Assembly (NCBI GenBank): GCA_002477805.1
Contig: DLKQ01000019.1
Coordinates: 1 to 23,559, forward strand
Length of the DNA: 23,559 bases
From: Christensenella sp. UBA7584
GTDB taxonomy: Bacteria; Bacillota; Clostridia; Christensenellales; UBA1242
Reading direction: 5' to 3'
Part shown: in pieces, positions 16,033-23,201 of the stretch
Position numbering within the stretch: the stretch's first letter is position 1
How the letters are laid out: every line of letters starts with the position of its first letter
Made by a program: the position numbers and the translations under genes
The notes under the pieces: generated by a model
Told to the model about the DNA's origin: nothing
The model's input: only the letters and a program-made list of their open reading frames with translations
Database searches by the model: none

Positions 16033-16455
16033 TTACTTCGCATTACCCCCTTTATTCATAGTGTTAATGAGCATTTGCAACAAAGCCTTGTCGCTATCTC
16101 TTGACGGTTTTACGCTACATACATAGGGGATACCGTCTTCGTCAATAGTTTGCAAAGTATAAGTCTTGTATTTTGTTTTAGCACCTGTGATACTATCGAC
16201 CATTTCTTCGTCGCCAATCATAAGTTGTGCCTTATCTTGCACGTCGAATAAAATGTCTAACGGTTCATATCCACCTTTATCCTTTGGAGCAAAGTCAACT
16301 TTGACGTCACGTCCACGCACTTTGCCTTTTAGGATATAAGACCAATAATCTTTTCCGTCATTTCCTTTGAATTGTTCTCTTTCAACAAACAACCCGACTT
16401 TTTCGTTTTCTGCAACTTCCTTTACTGCAACTTTTTCTTTCTTTTCGTTTTCCAT
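16033..16455 (-). CDS. Small soluble beta-rich protein (cassette gene A), first gene of the cassette
   Basis: A 140-aa protein with a charged, disordered start (MENEKKEKVAVKEVAENEK), a probable beta-barrel or sandwich core (VGLFVEREQFKGNDGKDYWSYI ... KYKTYTLQTID) and a short C-terminal helix. The layout resembles small OB-like single-stranded-DNA-binding proteins of phages and conjugative elements, but no diagnostic motif is seen and this is a guess from shape only. ATG has AAAGGAG at good spacing. A hairpin plus T-run (16502-16545) lies upstream in the presumed leader. Followed by B and C. Confidence 0.8.
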   Translation of the reverse strand: MENEKKEKVAVKEVAENEKVGLFVEREQFKGNDGKDYWSYILKGKVRGRDVKVDFAPKDKGGYEPLDILFDVQDKAQLMIGDEEMVDSITGAKTKYKTYTLQTIDEDGIPYVCSVKPSRDSDKALLQMLINTMNKGGNAK

Positions 16456-16501
16456 AATTTTTACTCCTTTCTATGAAAATATTTTTTGAAGAATAAAACC
16501 A

Positions 16502-16545
16502 AAGAAAAAAAGTTTTATCCTTTACGCAAATAAGAATAAAACTTT
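16502..16545 (-). terminator. Hairpin and T-run upstream of cassette gene A (terminator or attenuator)
   Basis: Minus strand AAAGTTTTAT (16536-16545), 17-nt loop, ATAAAACTTT (16509-16518), then a T-run and CTTT. It stands about 50 nt before the ATG of A and overlaps the right 26-bp repeat. It could end transcripts from the right or act as a leader attenuator for A-B-C. Confidence 0.6.
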
Positions 16546-16566
16546 ACAAAATTTAAAATTTATGTA
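16541..16566. repeat. Right copy of the 26-bp inverted repeat bounding the cassette
   Basis: Matches the reverse complement of 10875-10900 at 24 of 26 positions, beginning ACTTTACAAAATTT. It lies between cassette gene A and the tRNA-fMet promoter. A shorter, gapped direct match (AAATTTATG ... TTTTTCAAAAA) also occurs at 10907-10930 and about 16556-16579. Confidence 0.5.
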
Positions 16567-16582
16567 ATTTTTTCAAAAACAG

Positions 16583-16611
16583 TTGACATATAATTAATAA
16601 TGTGTTATCAT
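16583..16611 (+). promoter_or_regulatory. Promoter of tRNA-fMet
   Basis: TTGACA (16583-16588), 17 bp, TATCAT (16606-16611); transcription would begin just before the mature tRNA 5' end at 16622. Confidence 0.85.
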
Positions 16612-16621
16612 TTGTGTATAT

Positions 16622-16698
<77 letters not shown>

Positions 16699-16702
16699 AT
16701 CC

Positions 16703-16725
16703 AAAACAGCTTCTGCTGTTTTTTT
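16703..16725 (+). terminator. Terminator of tRNA-fMet
   Basis: AAAACAGC-TTCT-GCTGTTTT followed by further T residues, five bases after the tRNA. Confidence 0.9.
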
Positions 16726-16794
16726 GTTTTAATTACACATTACAAAAATAATAATTCCATACATAAATTTTACTCATTAACTAAAATAGCAAAT

Positions 16795-16832
16795 AAAAAA
16801 CACTATCCAAGTTCAATTAGATAGTGTTTTTT
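16795..16832 (-). terminator. Terminator of the leucine-rich-repeat gene
   Basis: Thirteen-base arms AAAAAACACTATC (16795-16807) and GATAGTGTTTTTT (16820-16832) around a 12-nt loop. It sits just after the stop codon of the minus-strand gene, with T-runs on both strands. Confidence 0.9.
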
Positions 16833-16836
16833 TATA

Positions 16837-17829
16837 TTACATAGATAAATTTCTCTCTACAACATTTCGTATTCTTTTATTAAAATTTTCCCCAATTTCT
16901 TTTAATTTAGGTGCATTTATTTCTACACCTTCATTAATCTCAAGCATAAATCCATTTGACTTTTCCAAATTAGGAGCGTTGAACTTCTTTAAATCCTTGT
17001 TGAGCAAAAGACAAGAAATACCAACCTCTTTCAAATTTGGCATATTAAAAGTCTTTAAATTTCTATTCCAGACGAGTGAATGGTTACCCATTTTTTCTAA
17101 TTTTGGAGCAAAAAATTCTGCAAGATTTGTATTATTTTTTAAAAAATTATTACCAATTTCTTTTACATTCTCAAGTCTTAATACTTTTAAAGATTTGTTA
17201 TACATTAAAAAATCATCTTTAACGATTCGCACATTTGGATTGTGTAATTCTGTAATCTTCCCGTGTTCAACTTTGATAAAAACATCATCTCCATCATAAA
17301 GAGATATACTAATATCTTTTTTATACTTATCTTGTAAAATGTTTATTTTTTTTATTTGACCGATACTTTCCACAAACGCATCTATATCATTTTTATAATC
17401 TGTAACCTTATTGTGTCTTGTGTTAAATAAATAGTTTTCAATTAAAACATTCATATTTTCATAAAAATATATTTCACTACCACTGCTTACAACCCTATTC
17501 CCAAGACAAAAATTATTGTCACCAATTGTTTGTGTAACTTTAAAAAGTTTTCCATTGATATTTGTGTAATCTTTTAACTGATAATTATTCTCATTTTTAT
17601 TTTCTTGAGAAATTGATTCAAAAACAAAAGACTTAAAACACTCCTTATCAGACATTATATCATCATAAAGCTCTTCATTACTAGCGAAATTCTTTGAAAG
17701 AATTTCGTAAACTAACATTGGTTTTTCAATCATAATTGTAGCAAAATTATTCTTACACAACAAAGCAATATTACTACCAAACGCTTGAGAAATAAACTCA
17801 ACCTCTTTTTCTAAATATTTTTTATCCAT
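16837..17829 (-). CDS. Leucine-rich-repeat (BspA-like) protein, cytosolic
   Basis: A 330-aa protein with an unrecognised N-terminal region (~1-215) and a C-terminal array of LRR_5/BspA-type repeats near 225-320. The repeated pattern is L-x-x-N-x-x-L-x-x-F-x-x-P-x-L-x-x-x-G, as in FFAPKLEKMG, FNMPNLKEVG, FNAPNLEKSN and INAPKLKEIG. No signal peptide is present from the chosen start, unlike most surface BspA proteins, so an intracellular protein-interaction role is inferred. ATG 17829 is chosen over the longer frame because AAAGGAAAG precedes it and the promoter lies between the two starts. It is divergent from rubrerythrin, with a shared inverted repeat at 17890-17920. Confidence 0.82.
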   Translation of the reverse strand: MDKKYLEKEVEFISQAFGSNIALLCKNNFATIMIEKPMLVYEILSKNFASNEELYDDIMSDKECFKSFVFESISQENKNENNYQLKDYTNINGKLFKVTQTIGDNNFCLGNRVVSSGSEIYFYENMNVLIENYLFNTRHNKVTDYKNDIDAFVESIGQIKKINILQDKYKKDISISLYDGDDVFIKVEHGKITELHNPNVRIVKDDFLMYNKSLKVLRLENVKEIGNNFLKNNTNLAEFFAPKLEKMGNHSLVWNRNLKTFNMPNLKEVGISCLLLNKDLKKFNAPNLEKSNGFMLEINEGVEINAPKLKEIGENFNKRIRNVVERNLSM

Positions 17830-17851
17830 ATTCTTTCCTTTGTTTTTGTTA

Positions 17852-17879
17852 ATTATATCACACAAAAAGCAAATGTCAA
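17852..17879 (-). promoter_or_regulatory. Promoter of the leucine-rich-repeat gene
   Basis: Minus strand TTGACA (17874-17879), 16 bp, TATAAT (17852-17857); both hexamers are perfect consensus. Confidence 0.85.
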
Positions 17880-17889
17880 TATTTTTTGG

Positions 17890-17920
17890 TTTGTAAATAA
17901 ATGTGCATATTATTTGCAAA
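17890..17920. promoter_or_regulatory. Inverted-repeat operator candidate between the LRR gene and rubrerythrin
   Basis: TTTGTAAATAA (17890-17900), 9 bp, TTATTTGCAAA (17910-17920): 11-bp arms with one mismatch. It lies just upstream of the LRR -35 and about 35 bp before the rubrerythrin start, well placed to control both. It does not match the PerR box as I know it. Confidence 0.45.
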
Positions 17921-17953
17921 ATTTTGATTACACTAAACAAAAAGGAGAATTTT

Positions 17954-18547
17954 ATGAAATTAATTGAAAGTAAAACGTACAAAAACTTAGCAAAATCTTA
18001 CGCAGGAGAATGTCAAGCACACATCAGATACAAATTTATTGAATATGGTGCAAGAATGAATGATTACAAAAACATCGCCTCTCTCATTGACGACATTGTA
18101 TACAACGAATTTAACCACGCCAGAATGTTTTACACATTTTTGCAAGATGCCTCAAAAGATACTATAGACAACATAGATATTTCTTCAGGTTATCCTTTTA
18201 AGGAAAAATGGGACCTAATGGAAAACTTAAAACTTGCTGCCGAAGATGAATTGAACGAAGCAACAAAAATCTATCCAAAATATCGCGACATTGCAAAAGA
18301 GGAAGGATTTGATGAAATAGCAAAACTTTATGACGATATTATTCAAGTAGAAACTTGTCATTACAAACTCCTAACCCAACTTTATGAGCAGATGCGTGAT
18401 GGAACATTATACAAAAAAGATTATGAAATAAAATGGAAATGTGCAGATTGCGGTTACGAGGCAACAGGAAAAGAACCTTGGGACAAGTGTCCTCTTTGCA
18501 AAGCAACTCGTGGCTCCATTTTAATACCAATTGAAGATGGTGAATAA
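17954..18547 (+). CDS. rbr: Rubrerythrin (diiron peroxidase with rubredoxin domain)
   Basis: A cytosolic non-haem iron protein that reduces hydrogen peroxide in anaerobes, fed by rubredoxin or NAD(P)H oxidoreductases. The four-helix ferritin-like domain (1-~145) has the diiron ligands: Glu19 (AGECQAH), Glu52/His55 (NEFNH), a Glu pair near 97-102, and Glu133/His136 (VETCH). The C-terminal rubredoxin knuckles are Cys163-x2-Cys166 and Cys179-x2-Cys182. Length (197 aa) is normal. ATG 17954 has AAAGGAG 7 nt upstream. No standard -35/-10 pair is obvious, and the 17890-17920 inverted repeat lies upstream. Its presence indicates an anaerobe coping with oxidative stress. Confidence 0.96.
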   Translation: MKLIESKTYKNLAKSYAGECQAHIRYKFIEYGARMNDYKNIASLIDDIVYNEFNHARMFYTFLQDASKDTIDNIDISSGYPFKEKWDLMENLKLAAEDELNEATKIYPKYRDIAKEEGFDEIAKLYDDIIQVETCHYKLLTQLYEQMRDGTLYKKDYEIKWKCADCGYEATGKEPWDKCPLCKATRGSILIPIEDGE

Positions 18548-18550
18548 ATA

Positions 18551-18577
18551 AAAAAATCGCTAACAAAGCGATTTTTT
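18551..18577. terminator. Bidirectional terminator between rubrerythrin and the phosphatase
   Basis: AAAAAATCGCT (18551-18561), 5-nt loop, AGCGATTTTTT (18567-18577), with A/T tracts on both sides serving both convergent genes. Confidence 0.92.
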
Positions 18578-18586
18578 AAGTTTAAA

Positions 18587-19186
18587 TTAACCATTACCAA
18601 ACACAACATTATTTGAACATTTTTCCTTCTTGGTATTTAAACTATCATCAAAAACAGCAACTTCTGCGTTTGAAAATCTGATTTTTGAATAGTCATTGTT
18701 TTTTGGTGCTCCGTGAAAATAAGCCTCACTAACTCGACCTATCCCACTATGAGCAACAATTAAAATATTTTTGTTTTTATATTTTGGCAAAATTTCATTA
18801 TAAAAATCCGAAACTCTTTTAGAAATTTCAGCTATTGTCTCTATGTTATAAACCTCTTTTCCTTTTTCATCTTCACCAACAAGCCAAAGGTTATATGTGA
18901 GATTTAGCTTTGATTTTTTCTCCAAATCCCCATAATTTCGTTCCATTAATCTTGCATCTGTTATTACAGAAGTTTCTGGGTGAAATTTCAAAATTTCATC
19001 ACAAGTTTGAACAGCCCTTAAGAGTGGTGAACAAAAGCATACATCAAACTTTATATCTTTAAGTTCAGCAGCAGTAACTTTTGCTTGAACTACCCCTCTT
19101 TGATTAAGCGGAATATTTGTCCTACCAGCATAAATTTTTTGTAAATTAAAATCTGTTTCACCGTGTCTTACAAAATAAATCATCAT
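18587..19186 (-). CDS. Histidine phosphatase family protein (phosphoglycerate-mutase-like)
   Basis: Cytosolic phosphatase or mutase of the histidine phosphatase superfamily, working through a phosphohistidine. Visible: the RHG motif (Arg7, His8) followed by ETDFN, Arg57 in SPLLRAVQT, Glu82 in MERNYGDLE, and the second catalytic His146 in VAHSG. At 199 aa it is nearer the GpmB/CobC/PhoE branch than classical GpmA, so the substrate is open. Two adjacent ATGs exist; the second (19183) sits 7 nt from AAAGGAGG and may be the true start. Convergent with rubrerythrin. Confidence 0.93.
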   Translation of the reverse strand: MMIYFVRHGETDFNLQKIYAGRTNIPLNQRGVVQAKVTAAELKDIKFDVCFCSPLLRAVQTCDEILKFHPETSVITDARLMERNYGDLEKKSKLNLTYNLWLVGEDEKGKEVYNIETIAEISKRVSDFYNEILPKYKNKNILIVAHSGIGRVSEAYFHGAPKNNDYSKIRFSNAEVAVFDDSLNTKKEKCSNNVVFGNG

Positions 19187-19234
19187 TTTTCCTCCTTTAA
19201 ATTATATTATCTTTTTATTTTTTGTGAGAACAAA

Positions 19235-19345
19235 AAATTTGAAACTTTCATTTCAAATTTTGCCCGAAAACTTTTTTCAGTCAAGTGACAGTTTTTCCTT
19301 TTGAAAATAATATTTTCAGAAGCTTTTCTAGTTTTATTTAACTAG
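19235..19345. repeat. Intergenic region with three short inverted repeats
   Basis: The 364-bp gap 19187-19550 has no coding frame I can support. It holds AAATTTGAAA/TTTCAAATTT (19235-19260), TGAAAATA/TATTTTCA (near 19302-19318) and CTAGTT/AACTAG (19328-19345). A lone TATAAT at 19447-19452, without a good -35, could serve the downstream broken gene. Confidence 0.5.
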
Positions 19346-19550
19346 CACTTATCACTCCCATTTATCTTTATTATAGCTTAAAAGTTGTCAAATACCCAAT
19401 AACATTATGCAACAATTCTCATTATGTAAAAAAAGTGAATGTTTTTATAATACTACTTAGTTTTAAAAAAGTCAATAGAAAAGAACAATTTTTTCACAAA
19501 AAATTTCACTATTTTTTATCTTTGTGAACAATATGTAAAAGGAGGAAATT

Positions 19551-20302
19551 ATGTCTGTTTTAAATACCGCACAACTATAATCAACCCTCGGGCGGTGATT
19601 GTGATGTGAAGGTTACCAACAAAAGCAACACTCACATTACTAACAATGTTGAAGAAGACATCATATTTCAAAAACTAGTGAAAAAACTTGGGCAATTCCA
19701 AAGGAAACACTAATCATAACCACTACTATTGAAAACAATATGTCTACAGAAATATCAGACATCTTTATTAAAAGCACTATCTCAAGTGGTGCAAGTTTTG
19801 TAGAGGGCTCAATTCAAGTTGGCTCACAAAGTTATACTGAATTTGATATAACGAATGGCTTCACTCTGCCAGTTACTATAAGCACGGGTGCAGAACTTTC
19901 AATGACATACAAGATAATAGTTGACGACTATCCCGAAAGTTCTAAAGTGTCCGACATCACAACAATCAGTTTTAAAATTAATGAAAAAGACTTTAACTTA
20001 AATTCTAACACAATTAGTCTAGTATTGAAAATGAAGTGAGTCTCCTTAAAACTGCGGATACCAGTGCAGTTAAATCTGGAGACACTATCACCTATACCAT
20101 AACCATAACAAATTCTGGAACAATCACAAACACAAATCTATTTTTCACTGACCCAACACCGTCTGAAACAACTTTTGTTGATGGAAGTGTTGAAATTGAT
20201 GACACATCAAATCCAAGTTTTAATCCACAAACTGGATTTAATCTCAGCGACCTTGAAGCAAATCAAACAATAATAGTTAATTTCAAAGTAAAAATAAACT
20301 AA
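19551..20302 (+). pseudogene. DUF11 repeat surface protein, broken by three frameshifts
   Basis: A GGAGG site and ATG at 19551 begin MSVLNTAQL, then hit a stop. Reading continues in another frame (YNQPSGGDCDVKVTNKS ... EEDIIFQK), shifts again near 19671 (TSEKTWAIPKE ... NTISLV), and a third time near 20026 (ENEVSLLKTADTSAVKSGD ... NFKVKIN). Restored, it would be about 251 aa. The N-terminal segment, the internal repeat (SFVEGSIQVG and TFVDGSVEID) and the phrase KSGDTITYTITITNSG are typical of DUF11 (SdrD-B-like) surface repeat proteins of Clostridia. Two breaks are one-base deletions; the first has the effect of a two-base loss. A full copy may exist elsewhere in the genome. Confidence 0.82.
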
Positions 20303-20343
20303 AAATATCACTCAAGTGTTAAAACATAGTTTAATCAAAAAAA

Positions 20344-20690
20344 CTAATTATTTTTTAGAAATTTTTTGAACCTATTTTCAAAGTTTTCGTAATACAATTT
20401 TCTTTTTTGTTTTGTCATACCATAAGTTGGCTCAGCCTTTTCATCATATAAATTAATTATTCTTACCCCCTTTCTTTTAGCATAATTCATAGCAATCTTG
20501 CTCCACTTGGATTATGTTTTTCGTCTACATAACATATTAAAGTATCACAGCTTTCTATCATCTTTTGGTTACTGACTACTATTCTTCTTTTAAAGTGCTC
20601 CTCTTCTATTTCGTAAATCGATGTAGAAATCCCTGCATCAGGATTGTTACTAAATACATCATCTTCAATATTTATTTTTTCTACACTATG
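20344..20690 (-). pseudogene. Remnant of a SLOG/DUF1273-like protein
   Basis: On the minus strand, frames read HSVEKINIEDDVFSN ... FKRRIVVSNQKMIESCDTLICYVDEKHNPSGARL, break by one base near 20494, and continue AMNYAKRKGVRIINLYDEKAEPTYG ... FLKNN to the stop at 20344. The centre (NQ-MI--CD-LICY-D ... SG---A--YA-RKG--IINL) is the nucleotide-binding Rossmann-like signature I associate with SLOG/DUF1273 (YpsA/YoqJ-like) proteins. The N-terminal half is missing: similarity stops at about 20690, where an unrelated plus-strand remnant begins. Confidence 0.72.
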
Positions 20691-20985
20691 CCTTAAAAAT
20701 AGCCAAATACTTCAATTGCTCGTTAGATTATTTATTTGGTTTAGATAATGAAAGGAATTTAAAAAGTACAAGTCATTTGATTACGATATTTCAAAATTTC
20801 TCGCAAATTATCAAAAATTACTTAAACAAAATGGAATTAGTCACTATAAATTTATACAAAATAGTCACTTTGATGAGAGTATTGTTAGACACTGGAAAAA
20901 TAGTTCAAAACCTAGACTGGATATAATTTTTTATATCGCAAAAAGTCTTAATGGCTCAATAGATGAATTAATTGGTCGCTACTAA
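20690..20985 (+). pseudogene. Remnant of an XRE-family (HTH) regulator
   Basis: The plus strand reads ALKIAKYFNCSLDYLFGLDNERNLKS, the typical end of a Cro/C1-type HTH domain. It shifts by one base near 20765 and continues DISKFLANYQKLLKQNGISHY ... VRHWKNSSKPRLDIIFYIAKS ... IDELIGRY to a stop at 20983-20985. The second part is itself a whole HTH-like domain, so the intact gene probably had two in tandem. No start codon or beginning of the first domain remains; the break abuts the SLOG remnant. Confidence 0.72.
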
Positions 20986-21200
20986 TCAACTTTTATCCAA
21001 AATTCTTTTAAATAACACAAAATAGTACAAAAAATAAAAGCAAAAACAAAAATTAAACTTACTGAGATACTCGCAAAGTTTTACATCAGCAATAAATGAG
21101 TTTATAGAAAATTTGACTAATGTTTACCAACCTTACTTATCTATACTGTCTTTAAAAACACATTCTCACTTAAAAATAGTTAATAAAACTAACTCAAAAT
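20986..21200. other. AT-rich intergenic stretch without supported genes
   Basis: Between the XRE remnant and the tRNA-Ser terminator I see no open frame with a ribosome-binding site, no recognisable protein remnant and no clear promoter. It probably belongs to the same decayed segment. Confidence 0.5.
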
Positions 21201-21230
21201 AAAAATAGTTAGTGGAAACTAACTATTTTT
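21201..21230 (-). terminator. Terminator of tRNA-Ser
   Basis: Perfect 13-bp stem AAAAATAGTTAGT (21201-21213) / ACTAACTATTTTT (21218-21230) with loop GGAA. It lies downstream of the minus-strand tRNA and is flanked by T-rich sequence. Confidence 0.85.
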
Positions 21231-21293
21231 TAAATACAATACTGAACATATCGTCAAAATAAACATATTTTAATGTTCTTATATTAAATACAT

Positions 21294-21381
21294 TGGCGGA
21301 GAGAAGAGGATTCGAACCTCCGGATACTTTCATATCGCACGCTTTCCAAGCGTGTGCCTTAAACCACTCGACCATCTCTCC
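21294..21381 (-). tRNA. tRNA-Ser (GGA), CCA encoded
   Basis: 88 nt on the minus strand. Acceptor GGAGAGA pairs with TCTCTCC, discriminator G, then CCA. The anticodon loop reads TTGGAAA (anticodon GGA, serine TCC/TCT codons). A long variable arm precedes the T-arm GG-TTCGAAT-CC, as expected for a class II tRNA. Confidence 0.97.
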
Positions 21382-21438
21382 AAGATTTAAGATAATTGCC
21401 TATATTAATTTTTTGTGCCACACAATAACACATAGGTT

Positions 21439-21467
21439 ATTTTAACATAGATTTTTAATTTTTGCAA
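21439..21467 (-). promoter_or_regulatory. Promoter of tRNA-Ser
   Basis: Minus strand TTGCAA (21462-21467), 17 bp, TAAAAT (21439-21444), about 50 nt before the tRNA 5' end. Confidence 0.7.
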
Positions 21468-21486
21468 GAAAACTGTGTAAAAACTT

Positions 21487-21515
21487 TTGCCTTGTGTAAA
21501 CATTTGATATATAAT
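21487..21515 (+). promoter_or_regulatory. Promoter of L-lactate dehydrogenase
   Basis: TTGCCT (21487-21492), 17 bp, TATAAT (21510-21515), with the ribosome-binding site AAAGGAG directly downstream. Two further overlapping TATAAT copies follow. Confidence 0.7.
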
Positions 21516-21537
21516 ATAATATAATAAAGGAGTTTTT

Positions 21538-22461
21538 ATGAACAAGATTGTAATTATAGGTTGTGGCAATGTTGGAATGTCTAGCGCATATGCCCTACTC
21601 TTAAATGGTGCAAGTATTGACGAACTTGTGCTTATAGACATAGACAAAGAAAAAGCAGAAGGAGAAGCACTCGATCTTAATCACGCTCTAAGTTATGCGA
21701 GCAGGTCTATAAAAATTTATGCAGGAAATTATGAAGATTGCAATGATGCAACGATAATAATAATTTGCGCTGGGAAAAACCAAAATGTTGGAGAATCGCG
21801 AACCAATCTTCTTGAGAAAAACTGTAAAGTTTTCGAAAGCATTATTTCAGAAATAAAGAAAACAAATTTTAGCGGAATTTTTCTTGTTGCAACAAATCCG
21901 GTTGATACTATGAGCTTAGTTACACAACAACTTTCAGGAGTTGCACCTTCAAAAGTTATTGGAACAGGAACAACTCTTGATACATCAAGACTAAGATTTT
22001 TACTAAGCAAAAAAACAAACATAAATACCAGCAACATTCATGGTTTTGTCTTAGGCGAGCACGGTGATAGCGAATTTGTTTCGTGGTCAAATGTAAAGAT
22101 TAGCACATCAGATATTTCTAATTTCATAAAAGAAAGTGAATACACCAGCATTGAGCAAGAAGTAAAAAATAGCGCTTATGAAATTATAAAGAAGAAAGGA
22201 AATACAAGTTTTGGAATAGGAGTTTGTGTTTTAAAAATTGTAAACGCAATACTCTTAAACGAAAATAGAGTTATGACTGTTTCTTCATTTCATAAAAAAG
22301 ATGAACTTTTTTATAGCCTTCCTTGTGTAATTAACAGAAAAGGTGTCCAGAGAGTTTTGGACATCACATTAACAGAAAAGGATAAACAAAAATTGAAAGA
22401 TAGCCTACTTTCACTAGAAAAAGCAAAAAATGAAATTTACAAACCAAAACCAGCAAGTTAA
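21538..22461 (+). CDS. ldh: L-lactate dehydrogenase (NAD-dependent)
   Basis: Cytosolic fermentative enzyme reducing pyruvate to L-lactate and regenerating NAD+. Visible: the Rossmann loop GCGNVG (8-13) with Asp34 for NAD; the active-site loop NQNVGESR, in which Gln82 (LDH Gln102) indicates lactate rather than malate specificity; Arg88; ATNPVD (118-123); LDTSR with Asp148 and Arg151 (LDH Asp168/Arg171); and the catalytic His175 in GEHGDSE. Length is 307 aa, normal for bacterial L-LDH. Strong AAAGGAG before the ATG and its own promoter; monocistronic, as the terminator overlaps the stop codon. Whether fructose-1,6-bisphosphate activates it cannot be read from the sequence. Confidence 0.95.
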   Translation: MNKIVIIGCGNVGMSSAYALLLNGASIDELVLIDIDKEKAEGEALDLNHALSYASRSIKIYAGNYEDCNDATIIIICAGKNQNVGESRTNLLEKNCKVFESIISEIKKTNFSGIFLVATNPVDTMSLVTQQLSGVAPSKVIGTGTTLDTSRLRFLLSKKTNINTSNIHGFVLGEHGDSEFVSWSNVKISTSDISNFIKESEYTSIEQEVKNSAYEIIKKKGNTSFGIGVCVLKIVNAILLNENRVMTVSSFHKKDELFYSLPCVINRKGVQRVLDITLTEKDKQKLKDSLLSLEKAKNEIYKPKPAS

Positions 22462-22484
22462 TTTTTTAACTTGCTTTATTTTTG
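22452..22484 (+). terminator. Terminator of ldh, overlapping its stop codon
   Basis: AGCAAGTTAA (22452-22461), TTTT loop, TTAACTTGCT (22466-22475), then TTATTTTT. The left arm includes the ldh TAA codon. Confidence 0.88.
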
Positions 22485-22497
22485 ACATTATTCTTTA

Positions 22498-23175
22498 TCA
22501 ATCTGCTTGGGGTATATTCTTTGACCGTTTTGAGTTCTTAATACTTTCAAACATTTTGTAAGTAAAAATTCCACATACAGCAACAAAAGAGCCAAACATT
22601 AGTCCACCCAAAACATCAGTAAAATAGTGCACACCTAAAATAATTCTACTCATTAAAACAAGAAAAACTATTATAGTTGACAAACTACAAATGAGCCATT
22701 TTACCCACACTTTAACTTTAGGAGAAGCACAAACAAAAAAACATATAAACACAAAAATGCAAGCTACAGTGATAGCGTGCCCACTAGGAAAACTTGATGA
22801 ATGTTCTGCCATCCACCACAAGGATTCATCAGGTCTTGGTCTCTGAATTAAAAATTTTAAGAGCTTCTGGAGCAAAAAAGAAGCTAATAAAGTTCCACCA
22901 AAGAACCAAAAATTGCTTTTGAATTTAAAAATGAATCCAACTAATATTACCGCAAAAATAGCAAAATATGTGTAACCAAATTCAGTTATAATTCTAAAAA
23001 ACCAAAAAGTTGTGCCACCTTTTTCTCCACGGATACTGTACGCCCAAGATGCAACATTTTCATCAACTAAAAAAGGGTTCAAATTATTGGCACAAATCAA
23101 GATAACAAGTACCAAAAAACCTATTCCCAAAACTCCAGTTAGCACTGACAAAATTGCAATTTCTTTTTTGGTCAT
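22498..23175 (-). CDS. PAP2-family membrane phosphatase
   Basis: Integral membrane phosphatase of the PAP2 superfamily, which dephosphorylates lipid phosphates such as undecaprenyl pyrophosphate or phosphatidate at the outer face. The three motifs are present: K-x6-RP (Lys107, Arg114, Pro115), PSGH (130-133) and SR-x5-H-x3-D (Ser176, Arg177, His183, Asp187). About six hydrophobic segments. Length is 225 aa from ATG 23175, chosen because GTGGAG lies 8 nt upstream; the frame could start at a GTG 12 nt earlier. It lies 26 nt after an XRE regulator, so the two likely form an operon. The lipid substrate is not determined. Confidence 0.93.
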   Translation of the reverse strand: MTKKEIAILSVLTGVLGIGFLVLVILICANNLNPFLVDENVASWAYSIRGEKGGTTFWFFRIITEFGYTYFAIFAVILVGFIFKFKSNFWFFGGTLLASFLLQKLLKFLIQRPRPDESLWWMAEHSSSFPSGHAITVACIFVFICFFVCASPKVKVWVKWLICSLSTIIVFLVLMSRIILGVHYFTDVLGGLMFGSFVAVCGIFTYKMFESIKNSKRSKNIPQAD

Positions 23176-23201
23176 ACAAATCTCCACTTAAAAAATTGAT
23201 A

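Noticed and set aside
10960..16455. Calling the cassette a filamentous (inovirus-like) prophage
   Set aside because: Small membrane proteins and a possible DNA-binding protein are suggestive, but no Zot-like ATPase or replication initiator is present, and the N-terminal anchors do not match known coat proteins.
17954..18547. PerR box upstream of rubrerythrin
   Set aside because: The upstream inverted repeat does not fit the TTATAATnATTATAA pattern, so no PerR site is claimed.
18339..18566. 75-aa frame antisense to rubrerythrin
   Set aside because: No ribosome-binding site or recognisable protein; complete overlap with the well-supported rubrerythrin.
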